A DNA stretch of 64,000 nt from Akanthomyces muscarius (Eukaryota; Ascomycota; Sordariomycetes; Hypocreales; Cordycipitaceae): contig NC_079245.1 of the NCBI RefSeq assembly GCF_028009165.1, forward strand, positions 1,054,001-1,118,000, given 5' to 3'. Made by a program: the position numbers and the translations under genes. Every line of letters begins with the position of its first letter. Position 1 is the first letter of the stretch. Shown one piece after another: positions 28,781-39,183 of this stretch. A model generated the notes under the pieces. That model worked only from the letters and a program-made list of their open reading frames with translations, was not told the origin of the DNA and made no database searches.

Positions 28781-30547
28781 ATGGAATCACCAGCCAAGAG
28801 GCCCCCAAGAAGAAAAGAGGGCCGCATCATCCTGCAATTTGTACGCATCCGCACCCGCACCGCCCCCCGCTCACGAACAACGCGTCTAACCAAGCCCAAG
28901 GACTACGACTGCTTCTACGCACAAGTAATCGAGAACAAGCACCCGCATCTTAAGAGCAAACCACTTGGCGTCCGGCAAAAGAACATTCTCGCAACATGCA
29001 ACTACAACGCCCGCGCCAAGGGCGTCAAGAAGCTCATGCTCATTACGGAAGCCAGAAAAATCTGCCCCGAGCTCGTGCTCATGGATGGTGAGGATCTTTC
29101 GCCCTTTCGCGACATGAGCAAGACCCTATACGGGTTCCTCAAGTCACATTCCTGGAATGGAAAGGTTGAGAGGCTTGGGTTTGACGAGGTGTTTATGGAT
29201 GTCAGCGACATTGTAGACTACAACTTTTCTTGTCTCACCAAGGGCGCGCTGGCGCAGTCCTTCTTCCAGCTCTCGAAAAGTGACCCCGAGATCGGCTTTT
29301 CGTGCGACTTGACCAGGGTTGCGGGACCAGTCCTTGGACTGCAAATCTCAGCCACAGAGGTAGAGAACACGACAATGCTTCGCCTGGTTCTTGGCTCGCA
29401 CCTGGCCATGTACCTACGTGGCAAAATTGAATCAGACTTTGGCTACACATCTACCTGCGGCGTCGCTACCAACAAGGTCCTCAGCAAGCTATGTGGCGGC
29501 AAACATAAACCTAAAAACCAGACGACCTTGCTCGCCTGGACCGATGACGATGTCATGGCCTTTATGGACACGCATATTTTACGCAACGTGCCTGGTGTTG
29601 GTTTCAAGATGGCGCACCTCATCGAGTCTGTCGTTACTGGCGTGGAAAACGACTCTGATTCGCACAGCTTCAAGTCACTCGTCACTGTGAGAGAAGCCCG
29701 TCTGCATCCTAACATTTCGCCGGCGTACTTGGAAAAACTTCTGGCAGGCCCGGGTGCGGAGCGGGGAGTCGGCGCGCGCATATGGGGACTACTTCACGGC
29801 GTAGATGCGACAGAGGTAAAAGAAGGCACAGATATACCCTCTCAGCTGAGCATCGAAGACACGTACAAGGGATTAGAGACAATGGCGCAAATCACGGAAG
29901 AACTATTTAAGCTGTCATGCTCCCTGGTCCGACGGATGCGTATTGATCTTGTCAGCCCAGATGTCAATGCCGACGAGCCTCTTGCGCAGAGATGGATGGC
30001 TCGGCCGCGCACTCTGCGGCTTTCTATCCGCTCCTGGCCAAAAGCCGGATCAGGCCAAGAGCGCAGTTTCAGCCGGACTTCCAGGTCGGCGCCACTGCCC
30101 AGCTTCATCTTCGACCTCGTGGCCGGCACCGAAGAGATTTCGGAGCGCCTTGTCTCGGAGGCGCTTCTGCCACTGCTACGCCGCCTCGGTGCGGAAAAAG
30201 GCGGCAGCGCGTGGAATCTGCAGCTGGTTAACATTTGCGTGGCAAACATGGCTGCAGGGGCGGCAGAGGACAAGCACGGGGCAGGCCGGGACATTGCAAA
30301 CATGTTCAAGAGGCAAGACGAGGTCCTACGGCCGTGGCGAGTGACGGGGCAAGCCGATGAAGAAGGCGTGCAAGACGAGCAAGACAGTATGCCGGAGCTG
30401 GACGACGAGTTTGATGGGCTGGACGCAGATGGCTCTTGGAGCGGCGCGACGGGCGACCAGTGCAGCATCTGCGGCCTCCCAATCCCGACGTTTGCCGCAT
30501 CGGCACATTTCCGTTACCACGAGATGGACAGCAAGATGGCCTCATGA
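28781..30547 (+). CDS. Y-family DNA polymerase iota-like translesion polymerase
   Basis: Bypasses damaged template bases. Exons 28781..28840 and 28901..30547 give 568 aa. The 60-bp intron (GTACGC, branch TCTAAC, CCCAAG) is a multiple of three with no stop, so it is easily misread as coding; removal gives the expected polymerase start IILQFDYDCFYAQV. Visible motifs are the first catalytic Asp in FDYDCFY, the steric/triphosphate region ATCNYNARAKGVKKLM, and the acidic pair region LGFDEVFMDVSD. TSTCGVATNKVLSKL and the helix-hairpin-helix VPGVGFKM follow, then a little-finger domain. The last 30 residues contain CSICGLPIPT and HFRYH, a C2-H2 zinc finger resembling a ubiquitin-binding UBZ. Pol iota rather than eta is chosen from the FYAQV/KKLMLI signature. 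It is divergent from trpE. Confidence 0.88.
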   Translation: MESPAKRPPRRKEGRIILQFVRIRTRTAPRSRTTRLTKPKDYDCFYAQVIENKHPHLKSKPLGVRQKNILATCNYNARAKGVKKLMLITEARKICPELVLMDGEDLSPFRDMSKTLYGFLKSHSWNGKVERLGFDEVFMDVSDIVDYNFSCLTKGALAQSFFQLSKSDPEIGFSCDLTRVAGPVLGLQISATEVENTTMLRLVLGSHLAMYLRGKIESDFGYTSTCGVATNKVLSKLCGGKHKPKNQTTLLAWTDDDVMAFMDTHILRNVPGVGFKMAHLIESVVTGVENDSDSHSFKSLVTVREARLHPNISPAYLEKLLAGPGAERGVGARIWGLLHGVDATEVKEGTDIPSQLSIEDTYKGLETMAQITEELFKLSCSLVRRMRIDLVSPDVNADEPLAQRWMARPRTLRLSIRSWPKAGSGQERSFSRTSRSAPLPSFIFDLVAGTEEISERLVSEALLPLLRRLGAEKGGSAWNLQLVNICVANMAAGAAEDKHGAGRDIANMFKRQDEVLRPWRVTGQADEEGVQDEQDSMPELDDEFDGLDADGSWSGATGDQCSICGLPIPTFAASAHFRYHEMDSKMAS

Positions 30548-31190
30548 GAGCGGAATATGGCCATTCTATTTTGAGAGACATATATAAAGGAGCTGCAGGA
30601 CAAGGGCCGGCGGCGTGGCCACGTGTGAGCGGGCTCTTGCGGGAGTCTAGTCTACGGGCCGTATAGGTGGGCGGGCCAAACGGACTTGTGTCCTACTTCC
30701 TACTTGAGAAAGCAACGTTGAAACGCAAACGGATTGCAAATACGGCCTCTGCCCATTCGGCCCCCTCTCTCACTCCGGGCGTGCCATAGGTTAAAGAGGG
30801 TGGATTGCAACGGGCTGGGCCAGCGCCACGTCTCTTGGGGGCCCGGCCGTGTGTCGCAGCCGGTGAAAAAGGATGCAGTCTTTTGGGGTTACACAAGGAG
30901 TGACTGGGCCTCTTTGCGGCGTTTTGCTTCAGCTGCGGTGCTAGGCATGTCCTGGCTCGCTTGCTGCAACATTTTTATTGCGTCTTTTGCCGGGGATGGC
31001 GGCGTAAAAATCATCGATGGCTCATGGCGGCTGATTGTCGAGATATACAAGCCCGACATGTGCACCATGTGATTTATGGGGGAGCTGAGATGTCTAGGTA
31101 CGATTGAACCGACCTGCTGGAATCTGAAGTGACTCTTTTCTCGGTCTCGCGCGTTGTATCAATCGCCCAGTGTCTGGGCTGGGCACATGG

Positions 31191-31207
31191 CTACCTACCT
31201 ACCTAGG
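31191..31207. repeat. CTACCTACCTACCTAGG motif
   Basis: Tetranucleotide ACCT units ending in the palindrome CCTAGG. Similar blocks lie at 31515-31541, 40314-40333 and 40434-40445, all in gene-free DNA. Confidence 0.75.
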
Positions 31208-31514
31208 CATGGCTGCCATCGGGAGGCTCGCCGCGGCCGACCACATGACCAACACGGGTGCAGGCTTGGGCGGGAAGCGTATAGTCTAGCAGGGAGGAGA
31301 GACATCTGGCATGCGAAGTGCGATGGTCTCTGCAGTACCAGTATGCGGCAAAAAAAGTGTGGCGTTGCAAACGCACAACCAGCCCATCTACCGCAACCTG
31401 CTGTTTGCATACCCGGCAGGCAACGTCAGGTATCAAGCCTCCCCCCTTGAGAAGCACGTCTCCTCAAAACGTTGCCGAGAGGGAGAGGCTTGGTTTATTT
31501 TCGCCGCCATTGAG

Positions 31515-31541
31515 CTACCTACCTAGGTACCTACCTACCTA
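31515..31541. repeat. CTACC/GGTACC palindromic tetranucleotide block
   Basis: ACCT units on both sides of an AGGT/ACCT palindrome centre. It is the second member of the dispersed TACCTA motif set. Confidence 0.75.
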
Positions 31542-31679
31542 ATAAATCTGGCGTCCCGTCTGCGGCCGTGGGGTTGCAAACGAGGGGCAATGACGTTGTT
31601 ACGCAGCCTCCCGTCATATCTACTCGTACCTTGTTAGCAGCCGGCACGGGCTGCCAATTTCCGCTCAACGCGTTTGACC

Positions 31680-31724
31680 TGCCTGTCTGTCTGCCTGCCT
31701 GCCTGCCTGCCTGTCTGCCTGCAA
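31680..31724 (+). repeat. (CTGC/CTGT)n tetranucleotide repeat
   Basis: About eleven imperfect CTGC or CTGT units in gene-free DNA. Confidence 0.8.
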
Positions 31725-32747
31725 AACAAGGTACCCTTTTCCCTGTACTATTTGTTTCGGCACATACCTCGCCTTGTCTCTCGGTTATGCTGCATAGGGC
31801 CGAAGCAAAGACGTGCTGTTACTCGCACGCTTCGCTTTCTATTCCTCTGCCCTTCCCGTTGAAACGGGCAGCCCAGTCCATGCTCCCCCAATGGCCCCCC
31901 CAATGCCCGTCCCCGTCCTCGTTCGGGGCAGATTGCTTTCTACGCCATGAGACAAATAGACGGGCTGTCATAGGCAGCGGCTAGAGCTTACCGGTTTCCT
32001 CCCAGATCGGGCTGGCGGCACAGTCCATATAGAGGTATAATGGCGTATCGTTCTAGAAAAAGGACCAGCACTCGCTCGCTTCAGAAACCGTTGCACCTCC
32101 TCTACTTATTCTCCAGCCCATTCAGTTCATCCCATGGTGCAACCGTCCTTCTTTTCTGGGCACCTAACCTGCCACTCGTGCTGCCAGCTGCCGTGACACT
32201 TGGCAATCACTCTTGTGGCAGGTGGCAGGCACCTTTCGCCCAACGCCTCAACACCTGGCCGGCCAGGACTCGTTTCTCTTTCTCTTCACTTTGATCCGTC
32301 TGCTGGGCCGTCTTTTGTTCTCGCCAAGAATTCACGCCGTCTTGCTGTTCCTTTCTCTTCTTCTTCGCATCAGCTCTGGCATTCACTTCGCCTTGCCTCC
32401 GCATCGCCCTCCCAGCCAGTTATTTGCATGCCTCGTGTATCGTCACTTCGTCACACACAGCGCCTACCAGTCACACATAGTTTCATCAGCTGCCCAAATC
32501 GCTGTTTAAACCTTGAGATAACCCCCTTGTGCGAGATTAAATCGTTCGGCCTATTTAGTTCGAACCATTCTGCCTCTTTCCGGGCCGCGAAGCCTTGCAC
32601 TTACAACATCTGCAAACACCATCCCGACAGTCTCCCTCGCCTGCTGTTTGCACTTGACGGCTCTCCCAAACTCGCCCGGCACCCGAACATTGGTGCCACC
32701 ACTCCATCTGCTGTTGAGCTAGATTTTAATCTACATCGAAAGACAGA

Positions 32748-34802
32748 ATGCCACGTGGAGGGCGAGGAGGCAACGCCCCTCCCAGGCGCATGGTTGACCT
32801 TACCGGCATCATTTCCAGTACCGAAAGGTCAGACCTGATTATTCTCGTCACGGCCATTACTGAAAAGATGTATCGAGACATCAACGGCCTCTTTGATTCG
32901 CCCCCGATTCCATACATGGAAGGTGAAGGTCGGGACCGAAACTGGCTGGCTCTGGCTCTCCGTGAGCAGCAGAGCAGCGACAAGGAAAATGCGGTGCCCC
33001 CCAAGACTTTTGCAAACAGACCCGTCGGGTCTGCAGTAAGGAAGCCTTCTCTACATGAAGAAGAGGACGACGAGACTCCGCCACAGTTGCAAGAGCTAAG
33101 AAGAGAGGCCGTTGCATTCTTCCGCAAGTGGCAGTCTTCTCTCCTTCAGCGTGTGAAAGAACTGGCCGTGACAACCGTTGAAGAAGACGTTGCCTCTCGC
33201 GGTCGAGGAAGAGGTTCGCGAGGTGCACCACGCGGCCGTGCAGAACGTGGAGGACGAGGAGGACGTGTACGAGGAGGAAGGCCCAACGGTCGTGGAGGCA
33301 TCCCTACCACCGTTGTACCAAATGGTAACAGCTCCGCCTGCTCAGCACACGCCGTGTTTGAGCCTCAACTGACCTGCGGGATCATAGGGTTGCCTCGAAC
33401 GCCATCCGAACATGTCGACCCCATTCTCGTTCGGCTTTATCCCGCCATTCCGAATAATCTATGGCCGCTACCCTTTGAAAGACGGAAACTGCTACTGCAT
33501 ATCATGCTCCTCGTTGTGTTATCGCTTCACGACTACAATGCCAACGCGCGATTGCTTCTCGTCAATTTAACTTCATCCTTGAACCTGCCCATCAAAATAC
33601 ACAACCAGGACGAAGTGCGAATTGCCAAAGGTCTGGCAGCCGCCGCCATCGAAATAAGTCCGGAAAAAGCGGCAGCACAAAAGGAAGAAAATAAACTTAC
33701 CAAAAGATGGAAGTTTAGCCTTGGTGGGGCGAGCATGGGCGGCAATGGCCTCGCCAGAGCCCTTGTCGGCGTTGGTGTTGGCTCCGAGGGTAGTGGCCTG
33801 ACAACATCGGCCGCTGCAGGTCTCTTGGGAATCATGTCCGAAAACGGCTTGCTAATGGGCTCGCTGTTTGGTATGAACCCCGCCAAGCCAGTCGAAAAGA
33901 TGGTCGAAGGTTTCTTGCGCGAGGTTCAGGACTTTTCGTTCCTGTCCATCACGGAAACTGGAGATGCCGGCTACATGGACCCTAGACAGTCACTGCCCCG
34001 GGAGCGGCGACTGCGAATCGTCATTGCGCTGGGGGGCTTCATGCTCAAGGGCGATGCGGTTACGACGCCATGGAGCTCTCTAGGCCGACAGGCGGAAGTG
34101 TACGTGCTGCAGTGGGAGCTCGCCGCTGTTGCGAGCCTTGGTAATGCCCTCGAGACTGTTATTGGCAGTGGTGCGTGGCTCGCTGCCAGGGAACAGATAC
34201 AAAAGGACTCAAGTAGGTTTGTACCTTTTCAAAACGTGGCATATCCTTACGGTACTACAGTCTTCCACTGTTTACTGAACTCGAAGTGGCCCGAGCCGTT
34301 GCTCAAAATCAGCAAGATTATTGACAACCCCTGGAGTGTCGGCATGGTGCGTGCCGAAAAGGTTGGGACTATTCTTGCTGATGCCATTATGCGCCACAAG
34401 TTCCACGGAGAGCGCGCAGTATCTCTTGTCGGCTATAGCCTTGCCGCAAGGGCGATATATGCGTGTCTCATGGTTCTTGCCGAGCGTCGTCAGTTTGGCC
34501 TGGTTGATTCCGTCGTCATGATGGGTACCCCTGCACCGTCAGATAGCAAGGTATGGATCACTCTGAAGAGTGTAGTTTCGGGTCGTCTGATCAACGCATA
34601 CACGGAACAAGACTACCTTCTTGGGTTCCTCTATCGCACGTCAAACACCCATTCCGGCATTGCGGGACTGCAGGAGATTCAAGGCGCAGGTGGTGTCGAG
34701 AACCACCACGTCAAGCATTTGCCAAACGGTCATTTGTCGTACCAGAACTTGGCTGCCCAGATTCTGAAGGACGTTCGATGGGAGCACGACTCGTTTACCT
34801 AA
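32748..34802 (+). CDS. DUF726/TMCO4-family alpha/beta-hydrolase-like membrane protein
   Basis: The frame is open throughout for 684 codons. A 63-bp in-frame intron (33325..33387; GTAACA, branch CAACTGAC, ATCATAG) probably interrupts it, giving 663 aa and VPNGLPRTPSEHVDP. The N-terminal region is polar and includes an Arg-Gly-rich segment (SRGRGRGSRG and onward, about residues 150-185). The family core starts near LYPAIPNNLWPLPFERRKLLLH. A glycine-rich hydrophobic region (GGASMGGNGLARALVGVGVG, AAAGLLGIM) is the likely membrane-associated part. The hydrolase-type nucleophile elbow reads VSLVGYSLAARAI, with Ala where G-x-S-x-G families have the second Gly. The conserved ending includes DYLLGFLYR and HLPNGHLSYQ. 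The yeast relative is Mil1-type; catalytic activity is unproven for the family. Confidence 0.88.
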   Translation: MPRGGRGGNAPPRRMVDLTGIISSTERSDLIILVTAITEKMYRDINGLFDSPPIPYMEGEGRDRNWLALALREQQSSDKENAVPPKTFANRPVGSAVRKPSLHEEEDDETPPQLQELRREAVAFFRKWQSSLLQRVKELAVTTVEEDVASRGRGRGSRGAPRGRAERGGRGGRVRGGRPNGRGGIPTTVVPNGNSSACSAHAVFEPQLTCGIIGLPRTPSEHVDPILVRLYPAIPNNLWPLPFERRKLLLHIMLLVVLSLHDYNANARLLLVNLTSSLNLPIKIHNQDEVRIAKGLAAAAIEISPEKAAAQKEENKLTKRWKFSLGGASMGGNGLARALVGVGVGSEGSGLTTSAAAGLLGIMSENGLLMGSLFGMNPAKPVEKMVEGFLREVQDFSFLSITETGDAGYMDPRQSLPRERRLRIVIALGGFMLKGDAVTTPWSSLGRQAEVYVLQWELAAVASLGNALETVIGSGAWLAAREQIQKDSSRFVPFQNVAYPYGTTVFHCLLNSKWPEPLLKISKIIDNPWSVGMVRAEKVGTILADAIMRHKFHGERAVSLVGYSLAARAIYACLMVLAERRQFGLVDSVVMMGTPAPSDSKVWITLKSVVSGRLINAYTEQDYLLGFLYRTSNTHSGIAGLQEIQGAGGVENHHVKHLPNGHLSYQNLAAQILKDVRWEHDSFT

Positions 34803-35696
34803 TGTCAAGGAGAAAGTCGGGCTGAATGGGAGGAATTGGCTGAGAGAAAGCAATTGGGCTACAGAGAGTTAGACCGAGGAAAGGAGGTGGTGGAGGAAAG
34901 GAGTGAACCGAGGAGAACATACCATTATACCCGCTCGAAGCAAAAATTGCTGCATTCATCTTGTTAAGACTTGAGATTGATTTGCTTCCAGCACCCTGTC
35001 TTTTTTTGTTTTGTTTTTATACGTGGTGCGCCACTTGTTGATGCCTTCATGATGCCGTCTGCTACCCTGTCGGCTGTCACCTCTCCAGTTTCGCTATTTA
35101 GCTTGCCAATGAATAAGATTTGTTACCTTTCAGCACGTTTTCTCTAGACGAAGCCAAAGAAAAGGTGTCATGAATTGTTTTTCAAGACTCGGATCGATGT
35201 CCATGGGCTACTAGCAGCACCTTGTGCTATATTGTGACTTGAGTTTTAGACTGGGCGGAAATACACCAACAAAGGTCACGCATGTGCATCATATGCCAAC
35301 GAGTCAGTACCCTTTGCTTTCAACAGCCCAAAAAAAACGGAATATCGATTTTTCTCTGTATCTGACGGGTGCTGTTTCACCCACATGTCCAAATTTTTCT
35401 ACCGTGACAACACATGTCGACTTGTCGCAGATACCGTAAATGATGAATGAAAAATAACAACAGCAACACATCCAGAGGAAATAGAGCATACAAGAAGAAA
35501 CAGCACACAGGAAGAAGAAATGATGGCAAACTTTTTGACCTCCCCCTTGGTAAAATAATATACAGTAGTTTTTGCTTGCACCCCAGATGCCTCGGATATA
35601 TGGGACCCCGTTAAACCTCCGAGAGAAAAATGTTTGCTTTGTTCACGTGTTCAAAGTATACAACGAAGAAAAGATAAAGGTGTCGCGTAGTACTGT
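34803..35696. other. Convergent 3' spacer
   Basis: 894 bp between the DUF726 and DENN genes, AT-richer, with T-rich stretches near 35000-35020. No gene is seen. Confidence 0.5.
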
Positions 35697-38600
35697 TCAA
35701 GGCGGCGGCGTGGTGCCCAGCATGCTGGCGACTTGCTTTCGGACAAGACCGCGAGAACCACGTTGCTCCACCCGAGGCACACCTTGAATGGCCCGCGGCT
35801 CTCGCATCAGAGTGCGATCCAGGCGGGCCGGCACTCGCGTGACAACTGAGCGATACTCCCCAGTAAAGTTGCCCTTTGGCACTGGCACCGCAGCGGTCCG
35901 CCAGATGTGGTCGGACGCATCGCTGAGATAGCTTGGTGGCTTGCCGGAGCCGCGTGGCGGCGCAAGGCCAAAAGCGTTGGCGGACGCACCGTGGGATACA
36001 CGAATTGACGAAAGACGCGAGAGAGTCGACAGGCCAGACGAAAGACCGGGACGACCACGCGCCTTCTTGGCCATGATGACCTCGTCAAACAGTCGAATCG
36101 ACGGCTCAGTCGGCGCCGTCAGCTCTCGTTCGTGGATAAACTCGTTGAATAGCTGCGTGTCGCGCATCATAACGGCATATTCTTGCTGCTCATGTGGGAG
36201 ACTCTTAATGAAACCATCCATGTCAAAAGCGTAAATCTGTCCGTTGGAGCGCTGTTGTTTCGATGGGCGGCCTAGCTGCTTGCGATATGTGTAGAGCAAG
36301 CTGGCCTGGCAGCGAACAAAGGCGGCGCGAACACGGTCTGGGTGGAACGCCTGAGGGCAGACGAGCGAAGCGACGCCCAAACAGCGACCATGCGAGACCG
36401 TCTTGCATGCGGAGCAGTGATACATGCCCTCAGCATCTGCCCTTTCAGCGCAAATAGTGCATGTCGAATTAGCATCTTTGCGGTCCAGGTTGAAGCAGTG
36501 ACCTTCGACCCATACCGTCGTTTCGGTGTTGCGCACAGGCTGGATTTGCATGCTGGGCATAATGGTGGATGCCGCCAAAGTAGACTGTGCGTACGTTGAC
36601 GGTGCATAGCCGCCTCCGCCGCCACCGTACCCAGTCGCCTGGGAATCAATGGAAATTCCCGAAATGCTGAGGTTCGCCTGATGGCCATTGAGGAAGGGAA
36701 GACTGGGCCGATGCATTGGCTGGAACTTATCCATGCCAAATGAAGAGCTGCGGCGCATCTTTTCTTCACCAAAGTGACCAGAGCGCTTCTCTCGCAGGGT
36801 TGCTGTCAACGCGAACCCAGAATCGCTTCTAGAGATTGGTGTCGTCGGAGTCGATGGGATTGGGGGAAAGTGGGTAGAATCGGGTGACACCGAAGATTTG
36901 GGGCTCGTCCTGCTCGACTTGCTGGTTCCAGGGCGGTCCGATTTGCCGTTGTCGGTAACGGCCTCTGTGAAGGCATTGAACACGGGAGGTTGCAGAGCAG
37001 ATGCAGCCAGGGGCCCATCGAAGCTCGACGAATTTTGCGACACCCACTTGCCCAGCGTGCTCTCGCTAGCTCTCGAGTTGAAGATGGACCCATTCTCGGT
37101 CGAGAAGGCATCATAAGGGAATGACTCAACGGCGTATGGTGGTGGCCCTTCAACGACGCCGTAACGGATTCGATGAGGCGCAGCGACCTGAAGAAGCGAC
37201 ATGAGCTTTCGCCTTTGCTGGCGAGGCAGTCGGTGGGGCTGCGATGTTGCATCAATGGTATCCTTGTCAAGGTCGACCAGGACGTAGTCATCGTCAGGCA
37301 GATCAATGCGATCGTATCGTCGCTCGACACCAACAATGTAAGGACAAGGAGCCTCGAGAGCAGATATCAGTCTGGCGGGAAGAATGGGAATGAAAATGCT
37401 GGCCCACTTCAGAGGGTACAGCAGGTTGGCCAACGCGTGGCAAGCCAGATGGAGCATGCTGGTGTGTGAGGAAAGGAAAATGATGCGAGATTCAGACATG
37501 GCGTATTCATAGAGAGCAACAATGTTCTCCAGCGACAAGCACCGAAACAGGGCGTACAGGTCAATGGTTCGGGAGCCGGGGATCTCGTTGGTGGCCTCCT
37601 TGCGAGCATAAAGCTTCAGCTCTCGGATGCCCATTTCGACCTGAGTTTTGGACCCAAGCGGACTAAACGCCTCTGTACACAAGTTGACGACATAACGCTC
37701 GAGCGGCTGCCAGCGGCCGACTCTGGGCGAGCTTGGTGGTATCCGGAGAACAGCTCCATCGGTCATGGGAACGACAATGGCCTTGAGCCATTCCTTCCAG
37801 AACGACATGTTGGCAGCGTCTTTACCTAAAACACCATAGGCGCGAGGAACCCACAGTCCACTTTCACCAGCGGTAAGTCCTTCAATCTTGGATGCAGCTC
37901 CATGGCGAAGTGGACGCAGCATGTCCGTCATGAGCGCAATCTTTTCTTCGACGGTGCTGATTTCGTCTTCAAGCCTATCGCGAGCGGCAGACCCGGAGGG
38001 TATCGTAGGCAGCTTGGAAAGCAGTTGTGAAAGGTGCGTCCGCTCGCCGGCCAACCGGATGCCCAAGCTCGCGGCGAGCTCGCGCTCTTCATTTGACATG
38101 TGGCTCTGGCGCCACTGCTCGCATTTTATTTCTACCTCATCAGCAACGTCGGCAGACAAGGCTGTCCATATGATGATGGAGATGCCATATAATTTGCTGT
38201 TATCTTCAGATGTCATGGTAAAACCATGCCATGTCGAGCGCGGTCGTTCGTCCGAGGAAACAATCTGAATGTCGTTGGGGAAGGCGAACATTGGCACATA
38301 ATCGGGAAATCGGCCCCGTCGTGGGACCTCCTCGGTAGCACTCTTGGGGGGATATCGGTCCAACAGGACAGGTTCGAAGCGACGCTTGAGCGGGTGCATG
38401 TCCGGGTCGGCATTGAGCGGCTCGGGAGGGGGAATTACTGAATTGTAGTTGCTGAGGCGTTTCGCGGTGCGGACAGAGGCTATCGACACGTTAGTGACAT
38501 TGTTGAGCACGCGACAAGGAAGAAGACGAACCAGCTCCATTCATGCTGCTGCTCTTGTGGATGTTTCCCTGCCGTTTTGTGCTGCTCATTTCTCGAAAGC

Positions 38601-39183
38601 TAATCTTTCGGCGAATACTGCCTTTTAGACTGCGCAGCGGACTCATTCGGCCGCTAGGAACTTCATCGGCTTTAATGCGCTCCGCACGAGGGTTGACCAT
38701 GGGAGCTCTTGCCTGGACCCTGGCACCAGCTGTGAATGAGAGATCCTCGAGAAAGTTCTCTCGTTCAGCAGCGAATTTGAGCAAGGCTCTGTCAAAGTCG
38801 ACATCGCCCATGCGAGCACCAGGCGGCAGGCCGTCCTCGGGAGGAGCACCATTGGAGCCATTTGCAGCAGGAGGCAATTTACTGCTAGGACGAATGGTTG
38901 CACTGCTTCGGTTGCTGCGGGTGCTCTCGAGGTCATCGAGAGTACTTGTCGTGGAATGGGCGTCGAAGGATATTTTGGAGAGGCGGTTGGCCGAGTTCTG
39001 GCGTGAGTGGCGGGCGGCATTGGCCCGATGCTGGCCGTTGACGATTACGCCATTATCAGGCTCACCGTCTTCGGCGATGGTGTCGTCAACCGGCACTACG
39101 GCCTGGGGGGCATCTTCGTAGGAGATTGATTCTACCCCGGCAATCCAGAAGTAGTGAGCCAGAGGAGCCGACGAGGAGTCCAT
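35697..39183 (-). CDS. DENN-domain protein with C1-type zinc finger
   Basis: Exons complement(38532..39183) and (35697..38479) give 1144 aa; the 52-bp intron has donor GTTCGT, branch CACTAAC and acceptor GATAG, joining MNGAASVRTAKRLSN. The protein opens with PLAHYFWIAGVESISYED, followed by a Ser-rich linker. The tripartite uDENN-cDENN-dDENN region lies about residues 240-690, with VPMFAFPNDIQI, LYALFRCLSLENIVALYEYAMSESRIIFLSSH and LLYPLKWASIFIPILP-type segments. DENN domains act as guanine-nucleotide exchange factors for Rab GTPases. A long Ser/Pro linker comes next. The C1-like finger spans HCFNLDRKDANSTCTIC to HGRCLGVASLVC, and a further helical segment and disordered tail complete it. The target Rab cannot be told from sequence. 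The product probably acts at endosomal or plasma membranes. Confidence 0.92.

Larger units (their letters stand above)
30548..32747. other. Intergenic region with TACCTA repeats
   Basis: 2.2 kb without a supported gene. It contains CTACC-type repeats at 31191-31207 and 31515-31541, a (CTGC)n tract near 31680-31724 and a long pyrimidine-rich stretch from 32060 to 32500. The latter probably forms the promoter or leader of the DUF726 gene. TATATAAAG at 30581 is close to the polymerase stop codon and far from any start. Confidence 0.5.

Noticed and set aside
30581..30589. TATATAAAG as a core promoter
   Set aside because: It lies 34 bp after the polymerase stop codon and 2.1 kb from the next start codon, so no gene can be assigned to it.
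33178..33372. Acidic alternative frame over the Arg-Gly segment of the DUF726 gene
   Set aside because: It has no splice sites that would return it to the main frame; the Arg-Gly frame is continuous with both sides.
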